This document shows positions 50,644-62,167 of a stretch of 64,000 nucleotides of DNA, in pieces. The notes under the pieces were generated by a model. That model made no database searches and had not been told where the DNA came from. It saw only the letters and a program-made list of their open reading frames with translations. Within the stretch, counting starts at the first letter, position 1. Each line of letters opens with the position of its first letter. The position numbers were made by a program, and so were the translations under genes. Source of the stretch: Collinsella sp. An2 (GTDB lineage: Bacteria > Actinomycetota > Coriobacteriia > Coriobacteriales > Coriobacteriaceae); contig NZ_NFJW01000003.1 of the NCBI RefSeq assembly GCF_002160065.1, positions 62,001 to 126,000 on the forward strand. The letters are read 5' to 3'.

Positions 50644-53067
50644 CTACGAGCGACGACGCGTCGTGGTCTTGCGAGCGGCAGAGACCTTCGTGGCCTTCGG
50701 TGCCGTCGTCTTTGCGGCGGGCTTCTCCTCGTCCGCGGTCTTGGCTGCAGGAGCCTTTGTGGCGGTGGAGGAGGAGGTCTTCGCGGCGGTCGCCTTGGCT
50801 GCAGGTTTCGCTGCAGGCTCGGGCGCAGGCTCGGGCGCAGGCTCGGGCGCAGGCTCGGAAGCGGCGGGAGCCGCCTTTGCCGCGGTCGCCTTCGATGCGG
50901 CCTTCTTGGGCGCAGGGGCGTCCTCAGCCGGAGCGGCCTTCGCGGCAGCAGCCTTGGTTGTGGCCGTCGCCTTGGTAGCCGTCGTCTTCGGGGCGGTCGT
51001 CTTAGCCGTCGACGCGGCCTTCGTGGAGGCGGTTGCCGCCTTGGTGGCCGTGGTCTTCTTAGTCGCGGCCTTCGTCTCGGTCGCCGTTGTGCTCTTGGCG
51101 GTCTCCGCGGGCTTCGCAGCGGTCTTCGGCGTCGTGGCCTTGGTGGTCTTGGTTGCCGCAGCCTTGGTCGTCTTCGTCGCCGTGGTCTTCGTGGTCGAAG
51201 CCTTGGTAGCCGTCTTAGCGGCGGTCTTGGTTGCAGCGGGCTTCGCGGCGGCCTTGGTGGTTGTCTTGGATGCGGTGGCCTTGGTGGTGCGCTTCGTGGT
51301 CTTAGCCGCAGGCTTCACCTCTTCGGCCTGGGGCTCCTCTGCCGGCTTCTCAGCAGCGGGCTCAGCGGGCTTTGCGGGCTCCTCCTTGGCAGGCTCGGGC
51401 TCGGGTGCCGGAGCGGCCTCGGGCTCGGGCTCAGGCGTAGTCTCAGCCTTGTGAGCAGGCGTCTCCTCGACAGGCTCAGCTGCAGGTTCGGGAGCCACCT
51501 CGGGCTCAGGTTCGGGCGCAGCCACAGGCTCTGCCTCGGCCACGGGTGCCGGCTCCGGCGCGGTCTCAGGCTCCGGAGCCGGGGTCGGTTCAGGCTCCGG
51601 CTCGGGCATCACCTCGACATCAGGATGCAGGCTGCGATACAGATCGATGTAGGCGTCCGCCGAGCGCTTCCAGGTGAAGTCCTGGTTCATGGCCTGCTCG
51701 ACGAGCTTGTTCCAAGCGTCGCGGTCGTCCCAGAACAGGCGCGCGGCGCGGAAGACCGCATCGCCCATCTCGTCGCCGTTGAAGTGGGCAAACGAGAAGC
51801 CCGTGCCCTCGCCGGTGTACTGGTTGTACGGAATGACGGTGTCCTTGAGGCCGCCGGTCTCGCGCACGATGGGCAGGGTGCCGTAGCGCATGGCGATGAT
51901 CTGAGAAAGGCCGCAGGGCTCGAAGAGGGACGGCATGAGGAACATGTCAGCGCCGGAGTACATGCGGCGGGAGAGCGCAGGGTCGAAGGTGAGGCGCGCT
52001 GCCATGGAGCCGGGGTACTTGTTGGCGAAGTAGTTCATGGAGTCCTCGTAGTCGCCGGTGCCGAGGATGGCAACCTGGACGCCGCCGGAGAGGATGCGGT
52101 CGAGGGCGTAGGTGACAAGGTCCATGCCCTTCTGGCGCGTGAGGCGCGTGACCATGACCATGAGCGGTCGGTCGGAGCGGACCTCGAGGCCCAGCTCCTG
52201 CTGAAGGGCGGCCTTGCATGCGGCCTTGCCCTCCATGTTGCCCACGGAGTAGTTCTCGGTGAGCTGGTAGTCGGTCGCGGGGTCCCAATCGACGTAGTCG
52301 ATGCCGTTCAGGATGCCCGAGAGCACGTTGTTGCGGCGACGAAGCACGCCGTCAAGATGCTCGCCGTACTCGGGCGTCTGGATCTCGCCGGCATAGGTGG
52401 GGCTCACCGTGGTGATGGCGTCGCTGTAGTTGAGAGCGCCCAGCATGTAGTTGATGGAGCTGGAGTCGCAGCGCAGCTGGCGAGCGGCGTTGGGGATGTG
52501 CGCCAGGCCCAGCACGTCGTTCAGAATGGTGTCGGAGAACTGGCCCTGGAAGGCGATGTTGTGGATCGAGAAGACGGTCTTCACGCGCTCATAGAGCGGC
52601 AGGCCCTGATAGAACTCGCGCAAAAAGACGGGGGAGAGGGCGGTGTGCCAGTCGTTGCAGTGCAGGATGTCGCACTGGAAGCCGTCGGGCAGGTGCTGAA
52701 GGCTCTCGGTGACGGCCTTGGAGAAGAACGCGAAGCGCTCGCCGTCGTCGAAGAAGCCATACGGATAGCTGCGGGCAAAGTAGTGCTCGTTGTCCAGGAA
52801 CAGATAGGTGATTCCATCCATGTCCAGGCGCTCGAGGCCGCAGTACTCGTTGCGCCAGCCAAGGCTTACATAGAACTCGCCGACATGCTGCATGCGCTCG
52901 ACAAAGTACTCGGGAATGGTGGAGTACTTCGGCACCATGACGATGACGTCGGCGCCCGCCTTCTTAAGTGCCTTCGGAAGCGATCCTGCGACATCGCCAA
53001 GACCGCCGGTCTTCACAAAGGGTGCCGCTTCCGCAGAGGCGAACACCACCTGCATCTTCTTAGCCAT
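50644..53067 (-). CDS. glgA: Glycogen synthase with long acidic-then-basic low-complexity tail
   Basis: This 807-residue protein transfers glucose from ADP-glucose to glycogen. Residues 1-486 form a standard GT5 synthase with the KTGGLGDVAGSLPKAL motif at residues 19-34 and the C-terminal FLMPSLFEPCGLSQ active-site block. Typical GlgA ends here at about 480 residues. The remaining 320 residues are an acidic Pro/Glu/Ala stretch (about 487-583, EPEPEPTPAPEPE) and a strongly basic Lys/Thr/Ala stretch (about 584-807, KTTKRTTKATASKTTTK) ending in RKTTTRRRS, as in histone H1 or AlgP tails. ATG 53067 has GGAGG six bases upstream. GlgB, in the same cluster, has a similar basic tail. Confidence 0.93.
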   Translation of the reverse strand: MAKKMQVVFASAEAAPFVKTGGLGDVAGSLPKALKKAGADVIVMVPKYSTIPEYFVERMQHVGEFYVSLGWRNEYCGLERLDMDGITYLFLDNEHYFARSYPYGFFDDGERFAFFSKAVTESLQHLPDGFQCDILHCNDWHTALSPVFLREFYQGLPLYERVKTVFSIHNIAFQGQFSDTILNDVLGLAHIPNAARQLRCDSSSINYMLGALNYSDAITTVSPTYAGEIQTPEYGEHLDGVLRRRNNVLSGILNGIDYVDWDPATDYQLTENYSVGNMEGKAACKAALQQELGLEVRSDRPLMVMVTRLTRQKGMDLVTYALDRILSGGVQVAILGTGDYEDSMNYFANKYPGSMAARLTFDPALSRRMYSGADMFLMPSLFEPCGLSQIIAMRYGTLPIVRETGGLKDTVIPYNQYTGEGTGFSFAHFNGDEMGDAVFRAARLFWDDRDAWNKLVEQAMNQDFTWKRSADAYIDLYRSLHPDVEVMPEPEPEPTPAPEPETAPEPAPVAEAEPVAAPEPEPEVAPEPAAEPVEETPAHKAETTPEPEPEAAPAPEPEPAKEEPAKPAEPAAEKPAEEPQAEEVKPAAKTTKRTTKATASKTTTKAAAKPAATKTAAKTATKASTTKTTATKTTKAAATKTTKATTPKTAAKPAETAKSTTATETKAATKKTTATKAATASTKAASTAKTTAPKTTATKATATTKAAAAKAAPAEDAPAPKKAASKATAAKAAPAASEPAPEPAPEPAPEPAAKPAAKATAAKTSSSTATKAPAAKTADEEKPAAKTTAPKATKVSAARKTTTRRRS
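50813..50858 (-). repeat. 12 bp tandem repeats in the glgA tail
   Basis: Nearly four copies of GCAGGCTCGGGC in direct tandem encode a Pro-Ala-Pro-Glu block inside the basic tail. They could change copy number by slippage. Confidence 0.85.
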
Positions 53068-53096
53068 TGAGGCCTCCAAAATACAATCCGTTGTAC

Positions 53097-53131
53097 GAAT
53101 CGCCGCCCAGCACAAGGCCGAGCGGCGATTC
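53097..53131 (-). terminator. Hairpin between glgD and glgA
   Basis: GAATCGCCGC (53097-53106) pairs perfectly with GCGGCGATTC (53122-53131). No T-tract follows on the minus strand, so it may attenuate or protect the message rather than fully terminate. Confidence 0.55.
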
Positions 53132-53192
53132 TAATAATAGCTCCTATCGAACATCATGGTTGCGTCGATGCCCCGAGGTGTCAGATGGAAAC

Positions 53193-54299
53193 CTACTTGA
53201 GGGCAGCCTTGCCTACGACCAGGATGTCGTCGGGAGTGCCGCTCAGCTCGGTGTTCGCGGCCACGACGTTGCTCTTGTCAAGAATGGCGTTCTCAACGTG
53301 GGCGCCGGTCTTGATGACGCAGGACTGCATGATGATGCTGTTCACCACGTTGGCGCCGGCCTCGACGGTCACGCCGCGCGCGATGATGGAGTTGCGCACG
53401 GTACCCTTGATCTCGCAGCCAGCCGACACGCGGGAGTTGCACACCACGGCGCCGGAGAAATACTTCGCGGGCGGCGCGTCGTGGGCCTTGGTGAGAATCG
53501 GGCGCTCACGCATGAACAGCTTGTTGGCAGTCGTCGGGTCCAGCAGCTCCATGCTGCGACGGAAGTAGGTCTCCTCGTTGAAGAAGCCCATCGCGAGGCC
53601 CTTGTACTCGTAGCTGCACACGTCGATGCGCTCGAAGTCGGGACGGATGGCCTCGAAAAGGTCCAGGTAGTCGGCGCTGGAGTACTGGTCGATGATCTGC
53701 AGGAGCAGGTCGCGGTTGATGACGACGCAGTCCAGGAACTTGTTGTCGCCATAGTGGCAGCCCTGGTGGAAGCCCTTCACGCGGCCGGCGTCGCCGATCT
53801 CGAGCGACATGGCGTCTTCCTGGTTGCGCTCAGCATGCACGTACACCATCGTGATGCCGACGCCGCTTTTCTCGTGCGCGTCGATGACGGCGTTGAGGTC
53901 CAGGTTGAAGATGATGTTGGTGCCCATGAGCACGACATAGGGCTTGTCGGAGCGCTCAAAGAGCGACTTGCTGGAGATGATGTCGCGCAGCAGGAAGCGC
54001 ATGCCCTGCTTGGTGGCGCCGTAGGGGTTGCCCGGCAGCGGGAACAGGCCACCCTTCTTGCGGTCGAGGCCCCAGTCCTTGCCGTGGCCAACGTGGTCCA
54101 TGATGGAGCGCCAGTTGCCCGGCATGACCAGACCCACGGTCTTGATGCCGGCGTTCGCCAGGTTGGAGAGCGGGAAGTCGATCAGACGATAGCGGCCCAT
54201 GAACGGAATGGACGCGAGCGGACGGCTGTCGAGCAGGACGCTGTGCTCCCGGCTCGTGTAGTTAGCGGTGATATATCCGATGGCCTTGCGGTTGATCAT
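53193..54299 (-). CDS. glgD: Glucose-1-phosphate adenylyltransferase subunit GlgD
   Basis: This 368-residue second subunit of ADP-glucose pyrophosphorylase follows glgC after four bases. It has the adenylyltransferase fold (PLASIPFMGRYRLIDFPLSNLANAGI) but lacks the N-terminal LAGGxGxRL nucleotide-binding loop that GlgC has, as in the GlgD of Firmicutes. The C-terminal half forms left-handed beta-helix repeats (CEIKGTVRNSIIARGVTVEAGANVVNS). It is taken to activate or regulate GlgC in a GlgC-GlgD heteromer. Confidence 0.93.
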   Translation of the reverse strand: MINRKAIGYITANYTSREHSVLLDSRPLASIPFMGRYRLIDFPLSNLANAGIKTVGLVMPGNWRSIMDHVGHGKDWGLDRKKGGLFPLPGNPYGATKQGMRFLLRDIISSKSLFERSDKPYVVLMGTNIIFNLDLNAVIDAHEKSGVGITMVYVHAERNQEDAMSLEIGDAGRVKGFHQGCHYGDNKFLDCVVINRDLLLQIIDQYSSADYLDLFEAIRPDFERIDVCSYEYKGLAMGFFNEETYFRRSMELLDPTTANKLFMRERPILTKAHDAPPAKYFSGAVVCNSRVSAGCEIKGTVRNSIIARGVTVEAGANVVNSIIMQSCVIKTGAHVENAILDKSNVVAANTELSGTPDDILVVGKAALK

Positions 54300-54303
54300 C
54301 GGT

Positions 54304-55449
54304 TCATTCCCCCTTCCCGATGACGACGTCGTTTCCGACGACGGCGGTGTCCTTCGTGGTGTCGACGCTTCCGAGCTTCACGCCCTCCTCGACAACGGCG
54401 TTCTCGCCGATGATGGCGCGGCAGATGTGCGCTCCGGCCTTGATGACGGCGCCCGGCAGTAGGACGGAGTCCTCGACGATGGCGCGCTCACCGATGACGC
54501 AGTCGGTGGAGAGGACGGAGTGGCGAGCGGTGCCCAGAATCTCGCAGCCGTTGGAGACCAGGCAGTCATCGACCTTGCCGTCCGGCCCGATGTAGTGCGG
54601 CGGACGGGTGGTGTCGTTGCTCATGATGGGCGTCTTGTAGTCGTACAGATCGAAATAGGGGTTCGGCCCCAGCAGGTCCATGCTCGTCTCATGGTAGCTG
54701 GCGATGGTGCCTACGTCCTTCCAGAAGCCTTCGAACTTATGGACGAACAGGCGCTTGCCGTCGGCGAGGGCCTTCGGGATGATGTCGCCGCCGAAGTCGT
54801 GGCTGGAGCGCTGATCGAGGGCGTCCTCTTCGAGGGTCTTGATCAGGAAGTCGGCGGTGAAGATGTAGATGCCCATGGACGCGAGGTTCGAATCGGGCTT
54901 CTCGGGCTTCTCGGTGAACTTGGTGATGCGGCCCTCGTCATCGGCGGTCAGGATGCCGAAGCGGCTCGCATCCTCCCACGGCACCGGCATGACGGCGACG
55001 GTGAGGTCGGCGTCGTTGGAGATGTGGGTGTGCAGCATCTCGCGGTAGTCCATGCGATAGAGGGCGTCTCCGGACAGGATGAGCACGTACTTGGGGTCAT
55101 GCGTCTTGATGTAGTCGAGGTTCTGCGTGACGGCGTCAGCGGTGCCGGCATACCATGCGCCGCCGTCCTGCGTGGCATACGGGGGAAGGATCGACACGCC
55201 GCCGCCGCGCTCGTCGAGGTCCCACGCCGAGCCGGAGCCCAGGTAGGCATGCAGGCGATAGGGGCGATACTGGGTGAGCACGCCCACCGTGTCGATGCCC
55301 GAGTTCGCGCAGTTCGACAGCGTGAAGTCGATGATCCTGTACTTGCCTCCGAATGAAACGGCTGGTTTCGCAATCTTGGATGTGAGCGCCCCCAACCTAC
55401 TACCCTGTCCTCCTGCGAGGAGCATGGCGATGCATTCTTTTTTGCTCAT
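54304..55449 (-). CDS. glgC: Glucose-1-phosphate adenylyltransferase, catalytic subunit
   Basis: This 381-residue enzyme makes ADP-glucose from glucose-1-phosphate and ATP, the committed step of glycogen synthesis. It keeps the [33 protein letters not shown] motif (about 10-42) including the catalytic-site Arg/Lys and Asp, [10 protein letters not shown], the EKP motif ([11 protein letters not shown]) and C-terminal beta-helix repeats. It lies between glgP and glgD on the same strand. Confidence 0.95.
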   Translation of the reverse strand: MSKKECIAMLLAGGQGSRLGALTSKIAKPAVSFGGKYRIIDFTLSNCANSGIDTVGVLTQYRPYRLHAYLGSGSAWDLDERGGGVSILPPYATQDGGAWYAGTADAVTQNLDYIKTHDPKYVLILSGDALYRMDYREMLHTHISNDADLTVAVMPVPWEDASRFGILTADDEGRITKFTEKPEKPDSNLASMGIYIFTADFLIKTLEEDALDQRSSHDFGGDIIPKALADGKRLFVHKFEGFWKDVGTIASYHETSMDLLGPNPYFDLYDYKTPIMSNDTTRPPHYIGPDGKVDDCLVSNGCEILGTARHSVLSTDCVIGERAIVEDSVLLPGAVIKAGAHICRAIIGENAVVEEGVKLGSVDTTKDTAVVGNDVVIGKGE

Positions 55450-55497
55450 CGATGTTCTCCTTCAAAACCCGTTCCGATAGTTTGACCTTGCTATCGA

Positions 55498-55529
55498 AGG
55501 TGTGCCGCAAAGCGCCTTGCGGCACACCT
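55498..55529 (-). terminator. Strong hairpin between glgP and glgC
   Basis: AGGTGTGCCGCAA (55498-55510) pairs with TTGCGGCACACCT (55517-55529) over 13 bp with a six-base loop. The following minus-strand sequence has only two Ts, so partial termination seems likely. Confidence 0.65.
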
Positions 55530-55563
55530 GGATGCCAGAATGGCGGGGGTTACGCGAGAGCGG

Positions 55564-57987
55564 CTATGCGTGCCAAATCTCGTCGCGATATTCCCTGATG
55601 GTACGGTCGCTCGAGAAATGACCCGAGTTGGCCGTGTTGTGGAGCGCCATGCGCTGCCAGGCGATGGTGTCGGCATGCACTGCGGTGAGCTCCTCCCACG
55701 CGTCGACGTAGGACCTGAAGTCCTTGAGCACGAGGTCATGGTCGTTGTTGTCCATGAGCTCGCGACGGATGGAATCGAACGTGCCGGACAGGCGCGAGAA
55801 CGTGCTGTCGGTGAGCTCGTCTACGCAGCGGCCCAGACGGTCGCGATCGGCGTTGTACTCGTCCCACGAGAAATAGTGGCTGTGCTGCAGCTCCACGACC
55901 TCGGGCTCGGTGAGGCCGAAGATCTTCACGTTCTCGCGGCCTGCGAGGTCGGCGATCTCGATGTTCGCGCCGTCGAGCGTGCCGAGGGTGATGGCGCCGT
56001 TCATCATGAGCTTCATGTTCGAGGTGCCCGAGGCTTCCTGGCCGGCCGTGGAGATCTGCTCGGAGATGTCGGCAGCGGAGTAGATGAGTTGGGCGTTCGA
56101 GACGCGGAAGTTGGGAATGAAGACGACCTTGATGCGGTCGTTGACGCGCTCGTCGTTGTTCACCACGTCGGCCACCGAGTTGATGAGGCGGATGACCTCC
56201 TTGGCGAAGTAATAGCTCTGCGCGGCCTTGCCCGAGAAGATGAAGGTGGTCGCCGGGACGGTGAAGTCGGGGTCGGCGATCATGCGGTTGTAGATGTCCA
56301 TCACCTTGAAGATGTTCAGGAGCTGGCGCTTGTAGGCGTGGAAGCGCTTGACCTGGACGTCGAAGATGGAGTTCGGGTCGACAACGATGCCGGTGACTTC
56401 CTTGATGTAGGCGGCCAGACGCTTCTTATTCTCAAGCTTGGAAGCGGCCATGGCGCGCAGGAAGTCTTTGTCGTCGTAGTAGGCCTCGAGCTTCTTGAGC
56501 TCGTCGGCGTTGTCGAGCCAGCCCGAGCCGATCTTCGAGGTGATGAGCTTGGCGTAGGAGGGGTTGGCTTCGGCGAGGAAGCGACGGTGGCTCACGCCGT
56601 TGGTCTTGTTGTTGAACTTTTCGGGGGTGAGCTCGTAGAACTCCTTGAAGACCTGCTCCTTCAGGATCTTGGTATGGAGCTCGGCCACGCCGTTCACCGA
56701 GTGGCTGCACACGATCGAGAGGTTGGCCATGCGGACCTCGCCGTCCCACAGGATGGCGGTCTTCTGGAACATCTCACGCCACTCGGGGTCATCCGTCGGG
56801 AAGTTCTCGCGGAAGCGGCGGGCGATCTCGTCGATGATCTGATACAGGCGGGGGAGAAGCGGCTTGAACGTGGTGATGGGCCACTTTTCGAGCGCCTCGG
56901 GCAGCACCGTGTGGTTGGTGAACGAGACGGTCTTGGTGACGATGTCCCAAGCCTCGTCCCACTCCAGGCCCTCCTCGTCCATGAGGACGCGCATGAGCTC
57001 GGGGCCGCACATGGCGGGGTGCGTGTCGTTGGTGTGGATGGCGACGTACTGGGGCAAAAGCTTCCAGTTGGAGCCGTGCTCGTTGCGGAACGTGCGCAGG
57101 ATGGAGTTGATGCCAGCGGCGACGAACAGGTACTCCTGCTTGAGGCGCAGGATCTTGCCGTGCTCACCGGCGTCGGCGGGGTAGAGGATCGTGGAGATGG
57201 CCTCGGCCTCGGAACGACCGGCGTTTGCCTGCGCGTAATCGCCGCGGTTGAAGGCGTCCAGGTCGAAGAGGTCCTCGTTGGGCTCGGCCTTCCAGACGCG
57301 CAGCTTGTTCACGAGCTCGCCGCCGTAAGCTACGACGGGGATGTCATAGGGCACCGCGAGGATCTTCTGACCGCCCTCGGTGCGGTACATGGTGCGGCCG
57401 TCCTTCTCGTAGGCCACGCTCGTGCCGCCGAAGACGACCTCGACCGAGCTCTCGGGACGACGGGACTCCCAGGGATAGTCATGCTTGAGCCAGTTGTCGG
57501 CAAGCTCGACCTGGCGGCCGTCGACGATCTCCTGCTTGAAGAGGCCGTATTCGTAGCGCATGCCGTTGCCGTAAAAGGCGATGCCCTCGTGCGCGGCGGA
57601 CGCCAGGAAGCACGCGGCCAGACGGCCCAGGCCGCCGTTGCCAAGAGCCGCGTCGGGCTCGCGGACCTCGAGGGCCTCGAGCGAGGTGCCCATGTCCTCG
57701 AGCGCCTCGGCAACCATGTCGCGAATGCCGAAGTTGAGGAGGTAGTTATCAAGCAGCCTGCCGATGAGGAACTCGAGCGAGAAGTAGTAGACGCGCTTCT
57801 TGCCGGATTTCTCGATCTCACGCTCGTTCTCGCTCGCGATGCGGCGCGCGCGGACGGCGATGAGCTCGGCAAGGGAGTAGAAGCGGTCGTGCGACCCGCA
57901 CTGCTCGAAATCCTTGCCGGTGTTGGCGCGGATCATCGCGCGATATTGCGTGATGAAGTCCTCTTTGTCTTTGAAAATCTGTTTCAT
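55564..57987 (-). CDS. glgP: Glycogen/maltodextrin phosphorylase
   Basis: This 807-residue PLP enzyme releases glucose-1-phosphate from glycogen ends. It starts with helices typical of the family, has YYFSLEFLIGRLLDNYLLN, GNGGLGRLAACFLAS (about 115), HTNDTHPAM and the PLP-binding segment EASGTSNMKLMMNGAITLGTLDGAN with the Lys near residue 659. Length and domain order are normal. It follows glgB at 68 bases distance in the cluster. Confidence 0.96.
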   Translation of the reverse strand: MKQIFKDKEDFITQYRAMIRANTGKDFEQCGSHDRFYSLAELIAVRARRIASENEREIEKSGKKRVYYFSLEFLIGRLLDNYLLNFGIRDMVAEALEDMGTSLEALEVREPDAALGNGGLGRLAACFLASAAHEGIAFYGNGMRYEYGLFKQEIVDGRQVELADNWLKHDYPWESRRPESSVEVVFGGTSVAYEKDGRTMYRTEGGQKILAVPYDIPVVAYGGELVNKLRVWKAEPNEDLFDLDAFNRGDYAQANAGRSEAEAISTILYPADAGEHGKILRLKQEYLFVAAGINSILRTFRNEHGSNWKLLPQYVAIHTNDTHPAMCGPELMRVLMDEEGLEWDEAWDIVTKTVSFTNHTVLPEALEKWPITTFKPLLPRLYQIIDEIARRFRENFPTDDPEWREMFQKTAILWDGEVRMANLSIVCSHSVNGVAELHTKILKEQVFKEFYELTPEKFNNKTNGVSHRRFLAEANPSYAKLITSKIGSGWLDNADELKKLEAYYDDKDFLRAMAASKLENKKRLAAYIKEVTGIVVDPNSIFDVQVKRFHAYKRQLLNIFKVMDIYNRMIADPDFTVPATTFIFSGKAAQSYYFAKEVIRLINSVADVVNNDERVNDRIKVVFIPNFRVSNAQLIYSAADISEQISTAGQEASGTSNMKLMMNGAITLGTLDGANIEIADLAGRENVKIFGLTEPEVVELQHSHYFSWDEYNADRDRLGRCVDELTDSTFSRLSGTFDSIRRELMDNNDHDLVLKDFRSYVDAWEELTAVHADTIAWQRMALHNTANSGHFSSDRTIREYRDEIWHA

Positions 57988-58055
57988 GGCTTCCTTTCCA
58001 CCCGGCAGTCCCGGGACGTCTGCAGATTCAGCCGCTCTCTATTATATGGCTGCTG

Positions 58056-60413
<2,358 letters not shown>

Positions 60414-60761
60414 ATGACTCATCCAATCGATCAAGCGGGCAAGCCGCCGTCCGATAGATACCTTGTCTGGGACGGCGCACGATGGCGCCGGGTCGGTGTA
60501 CGCCGGCCAGCGCGTGCGGTGCCTAGACGTTCATGCACGAGAATACCATTCTCGAACTTTTGTCCATCCGTGAAGCCGAGAGACGGTAGCTATCGTTTCG
60601 TAGACGTTGCATCCGGCGGCATCACATGGCGGGAGCCTGTTGAAACCCTTACGGTTCGAACATGTTGTTCTGTTAGGATGAAAGGCTATGTCGCGCCGGT
60701 CCGCGCGCGATGACACGCGTTCGATATCGGCTGCAGCAGCCACCATGAGAAAGGGTTCTTT
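60414..60761. other. Divergent control region between glgB and the HAD gene
   Basis: This 348 bp region holds the glgB promoter with its palindrome (60538-60554) and the promoter for the plus-strand genes near 60640-60690 (TAGGAT in CTGTTAGGATGAAAGG). No gene is supported. Confidence 0.5.
60538..60568 (-). promoter_or_regulatory. Palindromic operator overlapping the glgB promoter
   Basis: CGAGAATGGTATTCTCG (minus strand, 60538-60554) is a perfect 7+3+7 palindrome. It contains TGGTATTCT, an extended -10 element, with TGGACA upstream as a -35 candidate at 15 bases. A repressor binding here would block the start of the whole glycogen cluster. Confidence 0.55.
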
Positions 60762-61466
60762 ATGTCCCAGTCTTCCGACCGTCTGCCACGTGCATTCATC
60801 TTCGATTGCGACGGCACCCTGCTTGATTCAATGGGCACCTGGCTGGGCATCCAGCCGCGCCTGCTTGAGGGGTACGGCGTCACCACGACGCCCGACGACT
60901 TCGCCGAGTTCGAGCACCTCTCTGTCGAGGACGAGTGCGCGGCCTACCACGAGAAGTGGCATCTGCCCGATACCGGCGAGCAGATCTACGAGAAGCTGAT
61001 GGGCATGCTGCGTGCGGCCTACGCCCAGGAGATTCCTGCGCGAACGGGCGTCAAGGCGTTCCTGGAATCTGTTGCCCAGGCGGGCATTCCCATGGCGATC
61101 GCGACTTCGACGCCCGATTTTCTTGTTCAGTCGGGCTTGGAGCACAACGGGCTGGCGGGGTATTTCGACAGCATCACCACCACGGCCGAGGCTGGTCGCT
61201 CCAAGCAGCATCCCGATGTCTACAACCTTGCGCTCAAGCGCTTGTCCGACCACTGCGGCCTGGGCGAGGTGGACCACGGGGACGTGTGGGTCTTCGAGGA
61301 TGCGGCCTTTGGGCTCACGAGCGCTCGTGCGGCGGGGTATCACCGTGTGGGCATTTTCGATCCGGCGGGACGCACGACGCGCGAGCAGGTTCGCGAGCTT
61401 TCGGACATCTCGATCGACGAGTATACCGAGCTTTCGCTCGCAGACATCCTTTCGTTTGAAGGCTAG
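60762..61466 (+). CDS. HAD-superfamily hydrolase, beta-phosphoglucomutase-like
   Basis: This 234-residue phosphatase or mutase has motif I FIFDCDGTLLDSM (Asp15 and Asp17), motif II ATSTPDF, motif III Lys in GRSKQHPDVY and motif IV WVFEDAAFGLTSARAAG. The small helical cap follows motif I. The subfamily includes phosphoglycolate phosphatase and beta-phosphoglucomutase; the substrate is not decided. It is divergent from the glycogen cluster, which would fit a role in glucose-phosphate metabolism, but this is inference. AAGGG lies before the ATG. Confidence 0.83.
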   Translation: MSQSSDRLPRAFIFDCDGTLLDSMGTWLGIQPRLLEGYGVTTTPDDFAEFEHLSVEDECAAYHEKWHLPDTGEQIYEKLMGMLRAAYAQEIPARTGVKAFLESVAQAGIPMAIATSTPDFLVQSGLEHNGLAGYFDSITTTAEAGRSKQHPDVYNLALKRLSDHCGLGEVDHGDVWVFEDAAFGLTSARAAGYHRVGIFDPAGRTTREQVRELSDISIDEYTELSLADILSFEG

Positions 61467-61471
61467 GACAC

Positions 61472-62167
61472 GTGGTGGACGCAGCGACGCGCATACTTGT
61501 GGTAGGAGGCTCGCCCGAGCCGTCGAGCGCGGAGACCATCCGGTGCGCCGCAGCTGGCTGTAAGGCTGTTGTGGCGGTCGACCGCGGTCTCGACGCGCTG
61601 CTCGCGGCCGGCGTGAGCTGTGATCTGTTCTGCGGAGATGCCGATTCGGTCAGCGAGCACGGCGCCGAGCTGGTACGTCTCTGTGAGCGCGATGTCTCCG
61701 GCAACGCCGCTGGCGCAGCGGATGCGCCGCGCTTCGAGGTCGTTCGGTATAACCCGCATAAGGACGACACCGACCTAGGCCTTGCGCTCGGCGAGATCGC
61801 CTGCAGGTGGCCTGGGGCGTCTCTGGTGGGGACGTGCCTTTCGGGAGGGCATCCCGACCACGCGCTTGCTGTGCTGGGCAGGCTCTCCACGTGGGACGGA
61901 GGCGTCGAGGTCATCGAGGATGGGTTTGTTCAGCGCATCCTCAAGCGGGGCGATGCCTGGGAACTCCATGGACATACAGGTGCCCGCTTCACCTTTGTGC
62001 CGCTCTCCCTTTCCGCCACGGTTTCGGAGCGTAAGATGCGCTGGAACCTAGATCATAAACGCGTATCGCTTCTTTCAGACTTAGGTGTATCGAATGTGGT
62101 CGAGGCCGAATCCGCCTCGATCACCTGTCACGAAGGCATCATATCTGCGTGGGTGTTTGAGCGATAG
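61472..62167 (+). CDS. thiN: Thiamine diphosphokinase
   Basis: This 231-residue enzyme makes thiamine diphosphate from thiamine and ATP. Motifs are VAVDRGLDALLAAGV, CGDADSVSE (the GDxDS phosphate/metal site), HKDDTDLGLAL and CLSGGHPDHALAVLG (the GGRxDH-like site, here GGHPDH). The C-terminal beta-sandwich has the thiamine-binding region. The GTG at 61472 is followed directly by another GTG at 61475, and either could start. It begins six bases after the HAD gene and is co-transcribed with it. Confidence 0.88.
   Translation: MVDAATRILVVGGSPEPSSAETIRCAAAGCKAVVAVDRGLDALLAAGVSCDLFCGDADSVSEHGAELVRLCERDVSGNAAGAADAPRFEVVRYNPHKDDTDLGLALGEIACRWPGASLVGTCLSGGHPDHALAVLGRLSTWDGGVEVIEDGFVQRILKRGDAWELHGHTGARFTFVPLSLSATVSERKMRWNLDHKRVSLLSDLGVSNVVEAESASITCHEGIISAWVFER

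Noticed and set aside
50479-53070. 863-codon plus-strand open frame opposite glgA
   Set aside because: The translated Gly/Arg/Leu-rich sequence is the reverse image of the Lys/Thr/Ala and Pro/Glu tail. No family features or start signals are seen.
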